Below, one piece after another: positions 11,701 to 23,067 of a stretch of 64,000 nt of DNA. Source of the DNA: Brachypodius melanocephalos (taxonomy: Eukaryota > Chordata > Aves > Passeriformes > Pycnonotidae); the NCBI GenBank assembly GCA_013398615.1, contig VZSR01001685.1, positions 48,572,864 through 48,636,863 of the forward strand. Direction: 5' to 3'. The notes beneath the pieces were generated by a model. The model searched no databases, was not told the origin of the DNA, and saw nothing but the letters and a program-made list of their open reading frames with translations. Position numbers and translations under genes: made by a program. Numbering within the stretch: the first letter of the stretch is position 1; each line of letters opens with the position of its first letter.

Positions 11701-14700
11701 TTCAGCATCTGTATCCCTGTATGATTTGCAGTATATGAGAGAGTTATTTAACAGCCTGAGGCTGTGAGATACAAGCCTAGAGAAACAGAAGCCTAGTGGG
11801 AATCCTGCAGTCTCAGTGAGACAGGTATAGACTGGGCAGGCTGTGTGCACCAGTGTCACTGTTCCTCTCCAGAAGAGTTTGGCATGCAGCATGTAAAAGT
11901 CACAGGAAGGATAAAGTAGCAACAAAAAGTTCATATATAGGGTACAGGAGCTGATGTTAATTATCCCTTAGGAAGACTGCATTATAATTAAAATTATCCC
12001 ACATCGATTGATGCTTCATCTGAAGTATTTCTTAAAATAAATTTCTACTTCTACTGAATATTTTGCAAGGTTCTGCTGATTTTTATTAACTAGATTTCTG
12101 CTGGCTGCTGTGAAGATTAGCTGTTCAAATTGAGGTGTTTGTACCTCAGATGAACTGAGTCAAGCTGAATGTTAGTTAAAAATTCATTCTTAAGCTATAC
12201 CAAAGGAGCAAGCTTTACTTTAGATAGAATTGGTATATTTATTATCATTATTATTATTACTCCTTTCTGCTTTGTGCTGATGATATCTCACATGATCTAT
12301 GGTGTTCACTTCTTGCTTTTGTGCTTTAGCAAGGATACAGATAAAAGTTCATGAGAAAGAATAAAAAAGTGTTTGAAAAATAAGTAAGACAATCAAATCT
12401 CTAGATTTCTGAAGCAAGTAAATGCTCCTCACAGGACTGAGGCTGTTTGACTTTAGTATACTTTTTTAAAAATCACACATTACATGTAATTGAACAACTC
12501 CCTTGAAAGTAGAATTAAATGAGAGAAGTTTCCATTTCGGATTTCCAGTTATGCTGATATTACGTCACGCATTGATACACAGACTTTTTTGGAGTGGATG
12601 TAGTGGTTGTAGATAAAATCTTTTTATGGGTTCTCAGCTTATTGTGGTTTTAATGTAGTCCAATGTCTTGGATAATTAATTACCAATTACTAATAACTAA
12701 TTACTTTTTGTCTCTTAAAACCAAGAATTTTATTAATCAGGAACACAGGAAACAAAATATCCTCCTTTGCTTCCTTTATGAGGTTTGTTTACAAGGCAAA
12801 GGAAAAAACAGTATTTTCCAGTCAGCTGACTGAATCTTCATACCTATATATGAAATCTGGTTTTCTTGCTGGGTAGATTAGTCAGTATAGCAATCCATAA
12901 CCATTAGTATAACTAAACTGCAAAAAACAAAGTGTAAATCTTTATGATTGAGAGGATTACCTACTTAATTAATGAAAGTTTTAGGACATAATGATGAATG
13001 GTATCATTTCTGCACTGGGATAGAAGACTATTTATCCATAAAATAGCTGTTATTATAGGCAATACAAATGCAATTCTTCTGTCAGCAGAAGCAAAGTTTT
13101 ATATAGTGCCAAGTCTGTTAGTGAATCCTGTTCAGGAAGGTGAGTTATTCCACAGTTATTGCCATTTATAAGATTGAAAGCACTTGTAAATGCAGGTAAT
13201 GCTTCTGTGGTGTTAATGATCAGGTATAATGCTGGGTAATATCAGCAACTAATGTGGAGATTAACTAGCACTTTGAAAGGTAGCCATAAACAACTAACAT
13301 TTACCAAATGTGAGTTGTATAAAAAGTGATTTCAGAACCTGAATACTCTTGATCTGTAGCCATATCCATTAATATTTGGCAAAAAATGTGTTTCACTGTT
13401 TATTTATTAATTTTATTTATCCAGAGATAGAGAATATATGCTTATTAAATAAAACCTGTTAGAAAAATACAATTTCCAGTTGCAGCTCATGAAATAACTC
13501 TCATATAAAAAGGAAACAGCTACTTTGTTTTCCCTTAACAGTAGTTCAAGCTAATGAATTAAAAAATTGAAAGAATTCATAATCTTCTGCATGGAATAAA
13601 GGAACTTTTGCCACCTTACCTCTTACTTTAAATGATATTGGACCATTCTAAAGAGTTAGTGTTTATCAGGAAAAATAAAAATGCTGCCTGTTTACGTGTT
13701 GGAAAGATTAGAGTGGGGAAGTTCAAGCCAAGAAACTGTGTTATGTTCAGGTGAAGACTGTTCTGCCATCTAATAATTCTCCCCTAGTGCCATAAGGGGA
13801 TAAATAAATATAAATATAAATATATTTACTGGTATAAAAACTAGGTCCATAATGAATTGAAACTCTTTGGTAATATTGCATCCTCAAGCAATTTTTGGTG
13901 AAGTACATCTACAGCAGCAAATGGATATTCATATCAGTAGATGAACAAATTTTCTCAGTGCATCAGATATAGCTTGTTATGAAGAGCACTTTAACTCCAG
14001 TGTTTATGACGTAAACACCAAATTATTTGGATCCATCATGGTACAAAGTTAGCCTAAAGCAGTAACCATTTTCCACTCTGCACTCCATTGTCATCTCCTA
14101 TTTTAGCATCACATTGCTGGTAACTCAGCGAGTCTCAGGAAGCAGTTGATGTTGGCAACAGCTCTCTAAATCAAACACTGAGATTTTACAGTATAGAAAC
14201 ACTACAGCTTATTCCTGACCTAAAGGACTCTTCTGCCAAAATTCAAATCTATTGTAGCCGTAGAGCATCTTGACTACAATTTGGAAAGTTTTCCTTGATC
14301 TCATTTGGTAAAAATTTCCTCACTAATTTCTTATAAAACATGAATTAGTAATCTGTTGGCTGTCACAGAAAGTCCAAATAAAATTATTAGAGACTTGTAA
14401 GGCAGAAAAGTTTTGACTGTTTTGGCCTTCTGTGTTTATCATATTCCTTAATTTTTAGAAGCTTATATGTTATATGTGATGATTAAGGAGTTTTGTTTCT
14501 ATGTGTTTAGGTTGATAATACTGAAGAAATCACCTTTGAAGCTTTGAAGAAAGCCATTGGTAAGATTTATTACAGTTGTGTTTGTGCATCATAGTTCTTG
14601 ATTACTGTGGAATTGCTAAAGAAAAAGGAGAGTTCAGAATAACGAAATACTACTTTTTTTCTTTTCAGCTAGTAAATTTATTTAGACCTCCAGTTATTTA

Positions 14701-17685
14701 TTTCTAGATCTCTGAAATTATATCTTGATAATGTTAGTGAATTCATTTTCAGAAGTTAATAGGACTGAATGAAAAGCATCTGGAAATGCCTTTCATCTAT
14801 TGCATTTGTAGTACAGACAAAGCTCTTAATATGAGTTATTCAAGTTACACTGAGTGATTACTTATGAAGTAGCTTGAGTATTTTTATGAATTAAGATTTT
14901 TGGGTCTTCAATGCATTCAAAAAATAGGTTGTAAATTACACATTGCAGATTTTAAAGGTTTTTTAAAAGAAAATTTTTCTGGCAAGTGACCTGGCTATGA
15001 GAACACAGAATTATCCAGATTCCTTATTTCATATTAGTATAAGTAATTGCTAATTAATGCTTTGCAATTTACCAAAATCTTGTTTATAATATGGATTAAA
15101 CATTGGTGTTTAGAACAGTAGACACATTCTAAACAGTAATCTGACAGTATTCCAAGTGTTCCTAATCCCTTAGGTACTTAAATTCATTAGATGCTGGAAA
15201 GTTCCAGCTGGTTGTAAGTTCAGTTAGCTTATGGAGGTTGAACTGGCTTTTCCTAAACTCTGATACAAAACTCTGGCCACCTGTCAGCATGATACTGAGA
15301 CGTTCTTATGTTCTCCTGAATCTTAACCTGTGTGCAGCAAGTGAGACGTGCAGGCAATAAAGCAAAAGAGAGCCTGGATGTAATTAAAGACTTAGTAAGA
15401 AAGGAGGAAAATTGGGTCCTCAAACCATCTCCTTGAAATGTTATCTGCATTTTGCTTTAGAAGCAGTGCCAGATGACAGCTCACTTGAGAATGGTTGCAT
15501 CACTTCAAGCACAGTCCTTGTTCACTGCTGCAGTGCGCATTTGCTATCTCTTGTACTTCATAGGCAAAGATTGCATTTGTCTTTATTTCCCTTTTCATTA
15601 TTCTTTTAAGATAACAATGGACTTGAAGAACAGGAAAAGGAAAAAAGGCGCCTTGTGATTGAAAAGTTCCAAAAAGCACCGTTTGAAGAAATTGCAGCTC
15701 AATGTGAAACCAAAGTGAGTTTCTGCAAAATGTTAGCACTGAGGATATCGGTGTGGGCATTAGTGGGCATGTGCTGACTGAAGGTGATCTAAATTGTTGT
15801 GTCACTGCTGTTGTTATTTCTTTAGAAGTTCAGTTCTTTGTTTTGTTTCCACTGCTATCAATGCTGGGAGATTCCAGTGATTTGAAGTGTGTTTTTTGTT
15901 TGTTCCTAGACCATTTGGAAGATAATGGGTAACTTGTACATTCTTCACATTAATATTTTTCCTTGCTGTCTTTGAAATCCAGATTCGCAGTCCTTTTCTA
16001 TTTCGTTCTGGGATAACTGGAACAGCATTTAACCCACTATGTATTTTTAAATAACTAAATGTATTTCAGGCTTGTTAAACTCGTGTCTGCAACAGAAGAA
16101 TTTGCTGTATGATTCTTGGCACTCCAGGACAGGCTCACTTCATCTCAAATGCATCTTTAGGGCTCAGAATTCTTGCAGCAGTGAGAAAGGAAATTAGGAA
16201 ATGTGGCCTAGATTTACATGTGTCAGTGTGGAACACACTCACCTGAGTGTGGCCTGGCACACCCATTGTAGCTCAGTTCAGTATCTAGGAGTTAATAATT
16301 CGATTTTAATTTTTTTTTTTTTTTTTGGCTAGGCAAACTTGCTTCACGATAGACTGGCACAGATACTGGAACTCACCATCCGGTAAGGCTTTATGCAAGA
16401 AGAATATCATAACTGAAAAATGACTTATAAAGCAATTGTGGCTATTTTCAGATGGTTATGTCATAGTGTCCTCAAACACATGTAATAGGGAGAAAATAAT
16501 TGCCTTAACTGAATACTGTTGTTTAACCCTCATAAGTCCCATATAGCCACTGGCTTAACTCTCCTCAGCAGGATGAGGAAGAGAATTAGAAGGGTAAAAG
16601 TGAGCAAAACCATGGGTTGAGACAAGAACCATTTAATAGGTAAAGCAGAAGTCACACATACTAGCAAAATAATATAAGAAATTCATTAACTTCCCATGGG
16701 CAGGCAGGTGTTCAGCCATCTCCAGCCTAATCAGGGCTATTTGGGTAGGCAGATGGCATCACTCTGAGTGTCTTTTTTCCGACTTCTTTCCTTAAAGGTG
16801 TTACTGCTAAGCATGGCACTATATGATATGGGATATCCCATGGGTCAGTTGGGGTCAGCTGTCTCATCTGTGTCCCCTCCCAACTTCCTGCCCACCTGCA
16901 GCCTGGCAGTATGAGGAGCAGAAAACACCTTAACTGTGTAAGCTCTGCTCAGCAGTAACAAAGACATCCCTGTGTTACCAACACTGTTTCCAGTACAAAT
17001 CCAAAACACAGCCCTATACCAACAACTGTAAAAAAAAATTATCCAAGCCAAAACCAGCACACTGAAAAACAGTAATTCTCATCCCTTCAATTTTCTAGTA
17101 CTTTGAATCTTCCTGATAGGTGAGAATATCCAGAAACCATGTCATTGTGTCTTACAGTATCTCTGTGTCTATCCATAGTATTGCAAGATGCTGTTGTTTT
17201 CCCATTGCTGCATCTGGTTGAGAAAGTAACTAGATATTGAGCACCCCAAATAGTACATGGTGGTATTATAGAGAGTTGTGCACATCATTATGCAGGATAA
17301 ACAGCATTTATTAGCAGTAAGATGTATTTTGATAGTTCTGTAACATCAGTGAAATTGATGGTATAGATGAGAATATAAAAATGCTTAGGGCATGATAATT
17401 TCATTAGAATTTCAGGACTAGGATAAAAAGCTGTTGGTATTTTATTATTTTAGGATATGCTGTTGGTATATATATCGGGGGGGATAGATTACTCTTGTTT
17501 CTCACCTGTGTTCATAAAGTTATAACAAAGCAATCCATATAACTATAAATTCTGTATATTGGTTGTGCTTCTCACACAGTCCTCCGCCTAGCCCCTCAGG
17601 AACGATGACCGTTACTTCTGGACATGCTCATTACCATTCTGTTCCAGTCTATGAGATGAAGTTTCCAGACCTTTGTGTGTATTAA
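1607..17685 (+). CDS. EFR3A: EFR3 homolog A, C-terminal nine coding exons (gene continues upstream of window)
   Basis: EFR3A is a peripheral plasma-membrane protein. It anchors phosphatidylinositol 4-kinase alpha, with TTC7 and FAM126 partners, and so supports PI4P synthesis at the cell surface. The palmitoylated N terminus and most of the armadillo/HEAT-like repeat rod lie before the window. Nine exons at 1607-1768, 2983-3114, 3584-3651, 4880-5007, 11274-11362, 14511-14559, 15611-15714, 16333-16382 and 17580-17685 join in one frame (888 nt, 295 residues plus stop), about the last third of the usual ~820. Diagnostic stretches are QLYRHIYLGCKEEDNVQKN, LVAAYLNFLSQMIAVPAFCQ, KIAESLGGSGY, RRKSIVDTVSIQVDIL, LHDRLAQILELTIRPPPSPS and the terminus MKFPDLCVY. 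All introns are GT-AG. No frameshift or early stop was seen. Introns are longest after residue ~VPQVT, where an LTR has inserted. The paralogue EFR3B is less likely because the tail and synteny fit EFR3A. Confidence 0.96.
2983..3114 (+). CDS. EFR3A: EFR3A exon b
   Basis: This 132-nt exon (44 codons, phase 0) lies between TATTTCAG and GTAACT. It reads DNAIINEDNLPMFNRC and ends VPAFCQHVSK, one of the best conserved parts of the family. Confidence 0.96.
3584..3651 (+). CDS. EFR3A: EFR3A exon c
   Basis: This 68-nt exon lies between TTTTTTTCAG and GTAAGT. It reads VIETRSVEAPYFLPETIFKD and leaves two bases of a split codon (GA|T). The downstream exon supplies the T and restores CDLPKSLE. Confidence 0.95.
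3909..4512 (-). repeat. CR1 LINE fragment (older subfamily)
   Basis: It begins with ATCACAGAATGGGTGAGGCT, the reverse complement of a CR1 3' tail. It continues through the conserved ORF2 end in antisense (for example TTTCCTGATGTTCAAACAGA, CTCCAGGTGTGGCC). About 600 bases, in an EFR3A intron. Confidence 0.88.
4880..5007 (+). CDS. EFR3A: EFR3A exon d
   Basis: This 128-nt exon lies between TTGACAG and GTAAGT. It reads LPKSLEKDEKDLFFLTNKIA through RLSVPYVPQVT. It ends in phase 1, and the split codon is completed 6.3 kb downstream. Confidence 0.96.
5512..7307 (-). mobile_element. Long endogenous-retrovirus LTR (probable solo LTR, ERVL-like)
   Basis: The block starts TGTGATGGTTT and ends AAACCAGCACA, near-perfect terminal inverted repeats of an LTR (TG...CA). 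It is flanked by CAATG and CAGTG, which look like a 5-bp target duplication with one change. Read on the minus strand it has GC-rich upstream sequence, three TATAAA boxes (6829-6722) and AATAAA at 5717-5712. The AAGCAAAGCAGGCTCAAAACTT segment (plus strand, 5674 on) is typical of passerine LTRs. At about 1.8 kb it is long for an LTR, so some internal sequence or nesting is possible. No gag, pol or env coding was seen. Confidence 0.72.
6711..6857 (-). repeat. 49-bp tandem repeat, three units, inside LTR
   Basis: Units start at 6711, 6760 and 6809 with the same 49-base spacing. Each contains GGGGCTGG, TTTATAG and GAATTCTTCAAAAG-like sequence; the third is the most diverged. On the minus strand each unit holds one TATAAA (6729-6724, 6778-6773, 6827-6822). 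Confidence 0.9.
8759..8786. repeat. (TA)14 microsatellite
   Basis: Fourteen uninterrupted TA units follow a T tract. It is probably polymorphic. Confidence 0.95.
9310..9495 (-). repeat. CR1 LINE 3' fragment
   Basis: Antisense CR1 is recognisable from TTCAAAGCCCCATCCAGCCT through CTTCCTAATATCTAATCTAA to CCCTTGTC. It is close to the young avian consensus and ends in ORF2 C-terminal sequence. Confidence 0.92.
11274..11362 (+). CDS. EFR3A: EFR3A exon e
   Basis: This 89-nt exon lies between TTGTGCTAG and GTATGA. It reads DEDRLSRRKSIVDTVSIQVD and ends LSGNGSEDK. The serine-rich basic patch RRKS is conserved and could be a phosphorylation site (inference). Confidence 0.95.
11363..14510 (+). other. 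EFR3A intron, nothing recognised
   Basis: 3.1 kb of AT-rich intron. I see no exon, repeat family or RNA gene in it. Confidence 0.6.
14511..14559 (+). CDS. EFR3A: EFR3A exon f
   Basis: This 49-nt exon lies between TGTGTTTAG and GTAAGA. It reads VDNTEEITFEALKKAI and ends in phase 1. Confidence 0.94.
15611..15714 (+). CDS. EFR3A: EFR3A exon g
   Basis: This 104-nt exon lies between TTCTTTTAAG and GTGAGT. It reads NNGLEEQEKEKRRLVIEKFQ then PFEEIAAQCETK. It is strongly charged and helical in character. Confidence 0.95.
16333..16382 (+). CDS. EFR3A: EFR3A exon h
   Basis: This 50-nt exon lies between a T-rich tract plus GGCTAG and GTAAGG. It reads ANLLHDRLAQILELTI and ends with two bases of an Arg codon. 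Confidence 0.95.
17580..17685 (+). CDS. EFR3A: EFR3A terminal coding exon
   Basis: This exon follows TTCTCACACAG. It reads PPPSPSGTMTVTSGHAHYHS then VPVYEMKFPDLCVY and TAA at 17683-17685. The end matches the conserved C terminus, so the gene is not truncated at its 3' end. Confidence 0.96.
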
Positions 17686-20600
17686 GTGTCTTCTGAAGTC
17701 TGCTGGACATTATTTAGAATAGAGTACAATAGAAAGAACAAGATGAGTTTTCAAATTTTATTGTTTATTGTATCTAACTTTAATATAATGATGGACATGA
17801 GCCAAATACAGATTACTTTAGCCAAATTCATGAAACTGTCTTGAATTGTTTTATTCTGTAATATATTTTGAGTTAGGTTTTTCACAGACAGTGTTTCTTC
17901 ATTTTCATGTTTGAGTACATGTAAAAGTTAAATTTAAAACTTGTCTTGCCACATAGGTAAATATTTCAGTTACTCTAGGAATTTGTATTGCTTCAAATTC
18001 CTTTAATTTGAGATATTGTAACTGAAAAACATATTAAAGCCTTTTTTTTTGTTTGATTTGATTTTTTTTTTGGTTGGTTGGTTTGTTGGTTGATTGGGTT
18101 TTTTTTTACTCCTCTCCACCTGAATTCTATGTTGAACTAGAATGCTTTTGGCTTGCTTCATCTCATTCAATGTAACCAGTGGAGCACTACCTGAGCTCCC
18201 TCTTGTTCATGCTGTCACAGCTACTCAACTTGTTTGTTTTGGAGTAGATGGAAAAAACCAATACCTTACATGTGTTCAAATACAGTGAATGAATTAATGG
18301 ACACTTGTTAAGTATATTTTGATGCATCACATAACATGCTTTTTAGATAGATACATCCAGTATATGTCCTGTGTTTCTTGCTAAAAGTTTAATCTTAAGC
18401 TTTGCATAAGAGAGGAGAAATCTCCTCTTGAAGCACGGAATTGTGCAATATATTTCATGTCTTAAGATGTATGGTTTACAGACTGTGCTTTTGAAAACAC
18501 TGTAGTATTTTACTGTCTGCTTTAGTATAAATACAGGAGAGATATATTTAGTATAGCAGAAAATAAACTGAGGGCATTTTGAATCGTTAATACTGAAACT
18601 ATATTCTATGAGACATTTCTCTGTAGTTTATAACAGCTTTTTAGTGATATTTTAGAAATTGAAAGAAAACTGAATGAAACCATTTAGAGATCAAGAATTT
18701 ATTACCTATATTTTCAAGCAAAAGCATTTTTAGAGATGCATCTCTGTGTTTGTTTTTGTTTCATTTCTCAAACCTTTAAGGTAACTTTCATAGGTTTATG
18801 TATCTGAGCATATACTATTCAAATGTAAATAAAGTAAAACTAATAGAGTAAATCATGGACATTTTATGATAATTGTCAAGGTTGTCTTTATGACTCACTA
18901 AATCATGCTGGCAAAAGAAGAAAAACAGCATTAATTGATGCCATGAATAGTAAGTTTGAAGTCCCTTAATCTGTCTGAATCTGACTGGGGCAGTGCAAGC
19001 ATGAATGAATGCATGCTCTCAAATATCTATAATAAATGTAGACCTTTAATTGAGTGTTGATGAACAGTGAACATGAACAAAGTAAGTTAACTTCAGTTAG
19101 CCCTGCTTTGAGCAGGAGCTTGGTTTAGATGACTTTCAGAAGTCGCAACCTAAATTAATCTTTGATTGCATAACTCAAGATCTGAAGGATTATTAGCCCT
19201 GCTAATTTGCTGACTGTTTGGAGCATTTCCAAACCCACTGTAAAAAGGATTTTAAGTTTTTTTAACTGTAGAACAGTATTCTGCTGGACTGCATTTAAAA
19301 GCCTGATGTGGCATGACATCAGAGAAATATCAGCTACTTAAACCTATGAGATGACATGCTGAGACTTTCAGAAGGCATTCACAAAGCTCAAAAGGTAATT
19401 GAGACCTTCTTTTCAGTTTAACAGTGCAATCACAGCTGTTAGTGGATGACGAAACAGCCCCTTATCTACAGCATTCCGTTGTGATTTTTACTGCTGCAGC
19501 GTATCAGCCTGATCAGACCACAGTCTACACATAAATAGGACTCTAGCTTTTAGTTTTCACTTTTGTTTTCTTTTTTTTTTAAGGTAAGACTAATAGTTTT
19601 TCGGCCTATATAAAGAATGTAATTTTTTTAAAAGTAAATCCAACCTAGGGATACAATGTAAAACACCTACCCACGCTGTCATTTTTTTAAGAATATCACT
19701 CGGCACTTTTGTACAAAAAGAAGGAGTCTAAGTAATGAAGAATGTACTTCTGTTTGCACTTGTGCAGTATGGAGACTGTGCTGTAAATACAGGATTGTTT
19801 CTGTGATTGAATTCTGTTGCATGAATGCTGCATGTGAAAAAACTAGATTCAGCATTTCGTTTTCTGTTCTGTTGATGAAGTATTTTTCCTTTCTGGTGAT
19901 GGTAGGTTTCCATGTTTCCAGTGTTCAGTTTGGGCAATGGCAGGTGTTGTGCAGGTGTAGTGCAGGGAGTGAAGAGCTTGTAACACTCTGTGTGTTCACA
20001 TGATATTTAGTTTCTTCCTTTATGGAAATTCAGGGACACTGTAAGTTGATTGGTTCACTCTGGCCTTTCTAGACACATGGGAAATGAGAGTGACTGTAAA
20101 ATGTATTGTTTTGGTAGTTATTGGTATATGAGTCAATGAATGAAACCAAAAGAATTAAGAATGCTGTTTGGTGTGCAGTGCAAAGCTGCTTTGTTTCACT
20201 TATCTCTTTTATGTTCTTCAGACAAGCTGCAGAACTTAAAAGCTCCTTATGCAAACTGGCCCTGTGTTATCTGCAACACACTGAGCACTGTCTTAATGGT
20301 TATAATTGGTATCCAGTTTAAATGTATTCCAGCTGTTGCTTGGGGTTCTCTTTCCTATTATGTCATCTTGGAAAAAATATAGTTTTTGGTAGTGAGTCAC
20401 TTTAAGATAAATTAAATTCATGGTAATTTTAAAAGGTAAAAATAACCTGTAGTCCAAAATCAGAGTAGGGCTAATTTGTCTGTTGTTCCAATGGTCATAT
20501 ATTCTGTACTGTACGTAATGAACCAGTTTCAATAAATGTAAGAACACACTGTGCAATCTATATTTAAGCAATAAAATAAACCAAAATTTAAAAATCCATC
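17686..20600 (+). other. EFR3A: EFR3A 3' untranslated region, probable extent
   Basis: About 2.9 kb of AT-rich sequence follows the EFR3A stop without any coding signal. Poly(A) signals AATAAA occur at 18828-18833 (a possible short form), 20531-20536 and as an overlapping pair at 20570-20580. The last pair is followed by a GT-rich element near 20610, as expected downstream of a cleavage site. A short hairpin (AGAGGAGA / TCTCCTCT) sits at 18411-18428. The true end is inferred, not proven. Confidence 0.55.
20570..20580 (+). terminator. EFR3A: Overlapping AATAAA pair, probable EFR3A distal poly(A) signal
   Basis: Two overlapping AATAAA hexamers are followed some 30 bases later by a T-rich then GGTGTCTGTT tract. 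That is the usual arrangement of a poly(A) signal and its downstream element. Cleavage would fall near 20595-20605, just before a CR1 copy begins at about 20771. Confidence 0.5.
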
Positions 20601-20770
20601 TTTTTTAAGGTGTCTGTTAATTTTTATTGCTCACAATTTTTATGTCAATTACTAATTTTTTAGCATTTAAAATAGCTCTCAGTTTATACACCTTTTTCTT
20701 TCTTTCTTTTTGCAGATATTACAGCATTGCATCGTTATTAAACTACTACATTAATTTACTATTAAACCTG

Positions 20771-21487
20771 CACAGGCTTGAGAGGTGGGGCTGTGAGAAT
20801 CTCATGAGGTCCTGCATCTGGGGTCAGGGCAATCCCAAGCACAAGCACAGACTTGGAGAAAAATGGATTGGGAGCAGCCCTGGGGAGGACTTAAGGGTGT
20901 TTGTGGGTGAGAAGCTCAATATGTCTCAGCAATGTGCTCTGGCAGCCCAGAAACCAAGCATGTCCTGGGCTGCACCCAGTGCCCCATGGGCAGCAGGGCA
21001 AGGGAGGGGATTGTCCCCCTCTACTCTGCCCTTGTGAGACCCCACCTGAGGTCCTGCATCCAGCTCTGGAGCCCCCAAAACAAGAAAGATGTTGGCTTGT
21101 CCACAGGAGGCCACAAAGTTGACAAGGGGTTGGATCATCTCTGCTATGGAGACAGACTGAGCTGGGGATGTTCATCCTGGAGAAACATCCTGGATTTCCC
21201 CTGGCTCTGGGGAGACCTTCGCAGTACTTAAAGGGGATTCAGGAGACCTGAAGAGAGCCTTTGAGCAGGAGCATGCAGTGATAAGACAAGGAGAAATGGC
21301 TTCAAACTGAAGGAGTAGATTTACATTAGATATTAGGAGGAAATTCTTTCCTGCGAGGGTGGTGAGGCACTGGAACAGGCTGCCAGAGAAGCTGTGGGTG
21401 CCCCATCCCTGGAAGTGTTCGTGGCCAGGTTGGAAGGGGCTTTGAGCAACCTGGTCTAATGAAAGGTGTCCCTGCCCATGGGACAGG
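20771..21487 (+). repeat. CR1 LINE fragment, sense orientation
   Basis: It runs from CAGGCTTGAGAGGTGGGGCT through the ORF2 end (CCTCTACTCTGCCCTTGTGA) to ATTAGATATTAGGAGGAAAT and AACCTGGTCTAATGAAAGGT. It is relatively well kept but the frame is broken by stops. It starts about 170 bases after the presumed EFR3A poly(A) site. Confidence 0.93.
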
Positions 21488-22501
21488 CAAAGAATTCAAT
21501 GCCTAGAAAGTTAAAATATTGAAGTAGGAAATACTTGTAGATTCGTAGTTAATAAAATAGTTTTTTGCTTTTGGGAAATAGCTAGGTTTTGGGCAGCTGT
21601 GCCTCAAATCTATTAAAAATATGGTGTAAAGTGATTATAAGAATGAGAGAAGAAAGCAAAAAAGGTATGCTTAATGTTTCTTTTTGATCTGCTTGTCATT
21701 TTTTTACTATTTTAACACTGATCTCTGATTATGAATAAATGTAGCTAACTATGACTAGATTATTTAAGACTTCACTTTATCAACAGAATTCATGTGGTAG
21801 TAATTAGGGCACAACTTGGGTGTTAGACTCTTCCTGATACTGGGGAAAAAAGCTCAAAGGAATTAATGGCAACATTGCCTAAAGAACAGCATATTTATTT
21901 TGTTATTTCTCTTTTATCTGATTGATTATATCATCCATCCCTTTCTCTGCAGTCAGAAAATTCAGCATCATTGAGTGAATGTTTGCATAAACATGAAGAT
22001 AGTAATTAGCAGAAAGAAATGGGGATTTATTTTAAAGTACAGTGTTCAGAGCAGCAGCACCACTCTTGTCGAAGAGATGAGTCATTGTTACTCTGCAGTG
22101 CAATTCATTCACCTGTTTACAGTCCAGTTTTCCGTAATTCAGCTCACCATTTGTCTCACTCTCTCACTGCAATATTTATTTATAAATTCTGTGAAATATA
22201 GAATAATTTTTTGTCCCTATAATAAAAGTTGATAAAAATTGCAGTGTAATGCAGATCTCATCCTCAGCATAGGACAAATACGGGAATTTTGCAGTTTTAG
22301 CATTTTGCTTCAGTACTAAGATGTCCTTTTTCTGTACAGCACAAAGGGGGAGTTAATTAAAATCTTGTCTGCAAATAGAATGTCTCACATCACTTATCTG
22401 ACCTCTCTGCCCTCCCTTAAAGAAAGTCTTTTTGTTCTGTTGGTTTTTTCACTAGTGCTGATGGTGTAGCCACTGGGATCCAGAGGGATTCACTGGCTAA
22501 A

Positions 22502-22650
22502 TACCTTTGGGGGGTTTTTTTGGATTTTGTGGGGTAGGATTTTTGGTTTGTTTGTTTGCACTTTGGCGGGGGGGGGTGTTGGTAGTGTTTGGGTGGGGTT
22601 TTTGTTGTTATTGTTTGTTTAGGCTTTTGTTTGTTTGGGGGATTTTTGCA
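22502..22650. repeat. G/T-rich low-complexity tract
   Basis: The plus strand is almost only G and T for about 150 bases, with several runs of four to ten G (for example near 22568-22576) and TTTG repeats. It could form G-quadruplexes. No gene was seen in it. Confidence 0.8.
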
Positions 22651-22702
22651 ATGTGGTATTCCTTTGCACTTTTAATGTAGAAAAAATACTGAGGGGGGTG
22701 TA

Positions 22703-22948
22703 TCACCAGCCAGAAGTTTGTAGAAAATAACTGCTCATCCAAGAACATTCACAGGCATTTTCACCTGCTGTTCTCACACTCTTCAGTTCACACATGATCA
22801 GATGCTGGAGTTTAATGAACTGCTGCAGGATCTGGAAGAACACAGGCAGCATCTCTGCACCCAGCATGAGGATACAGTCATTGGTGTGTAGGAATACTTT
22901 GGTGACAAAGTTCAGCCCTGTAGAACAGGATGATGGAGAAGAAATCCA
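22703..22948 (-). pseudogene. Unidentified open frame, possible relic
   Basis: About 82 codons are open without an ATG start. They read GLNFVTKVFLHTNDCILMLG then EMLPVFFQILQQFIKLQHLI and CELKSVRTAGENACEC before a stop. The regular hydrophobic spacing looks like a real helix-forming protein piece. I do not recognise the family. It sits next to CR1-derived sequence and may be a transposable-element or retrocopy remnant. Confidence 0.3.
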
Positions 22949-23019
22949 GACCTTTCAGAGCAGCTGAATCACTGGGAAGTTTGTAGCAACAATTTTTGTT
23001 CTTGGAAGTGTTAGTGAGT

Positions 23020-23067
23020 TATAGAATCATAGAATGGGTTGGGTTGGAAGGGGTCTTTAGAGGTTTG
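23020..23067 (-). repeat. CR1 LINE 3' tail
   Basis: ATAGAATCATAGAATGGGTT followed by GGGTTGGAAGGGG is the antisense CR1 terminus. Confidence 0.85.

Noticed and set aside
20627..21037. 136-codon plus-strand frame
   Set aside because: The second half is CR1 ORF2 relic and the first half is AT-rich; not a gene.
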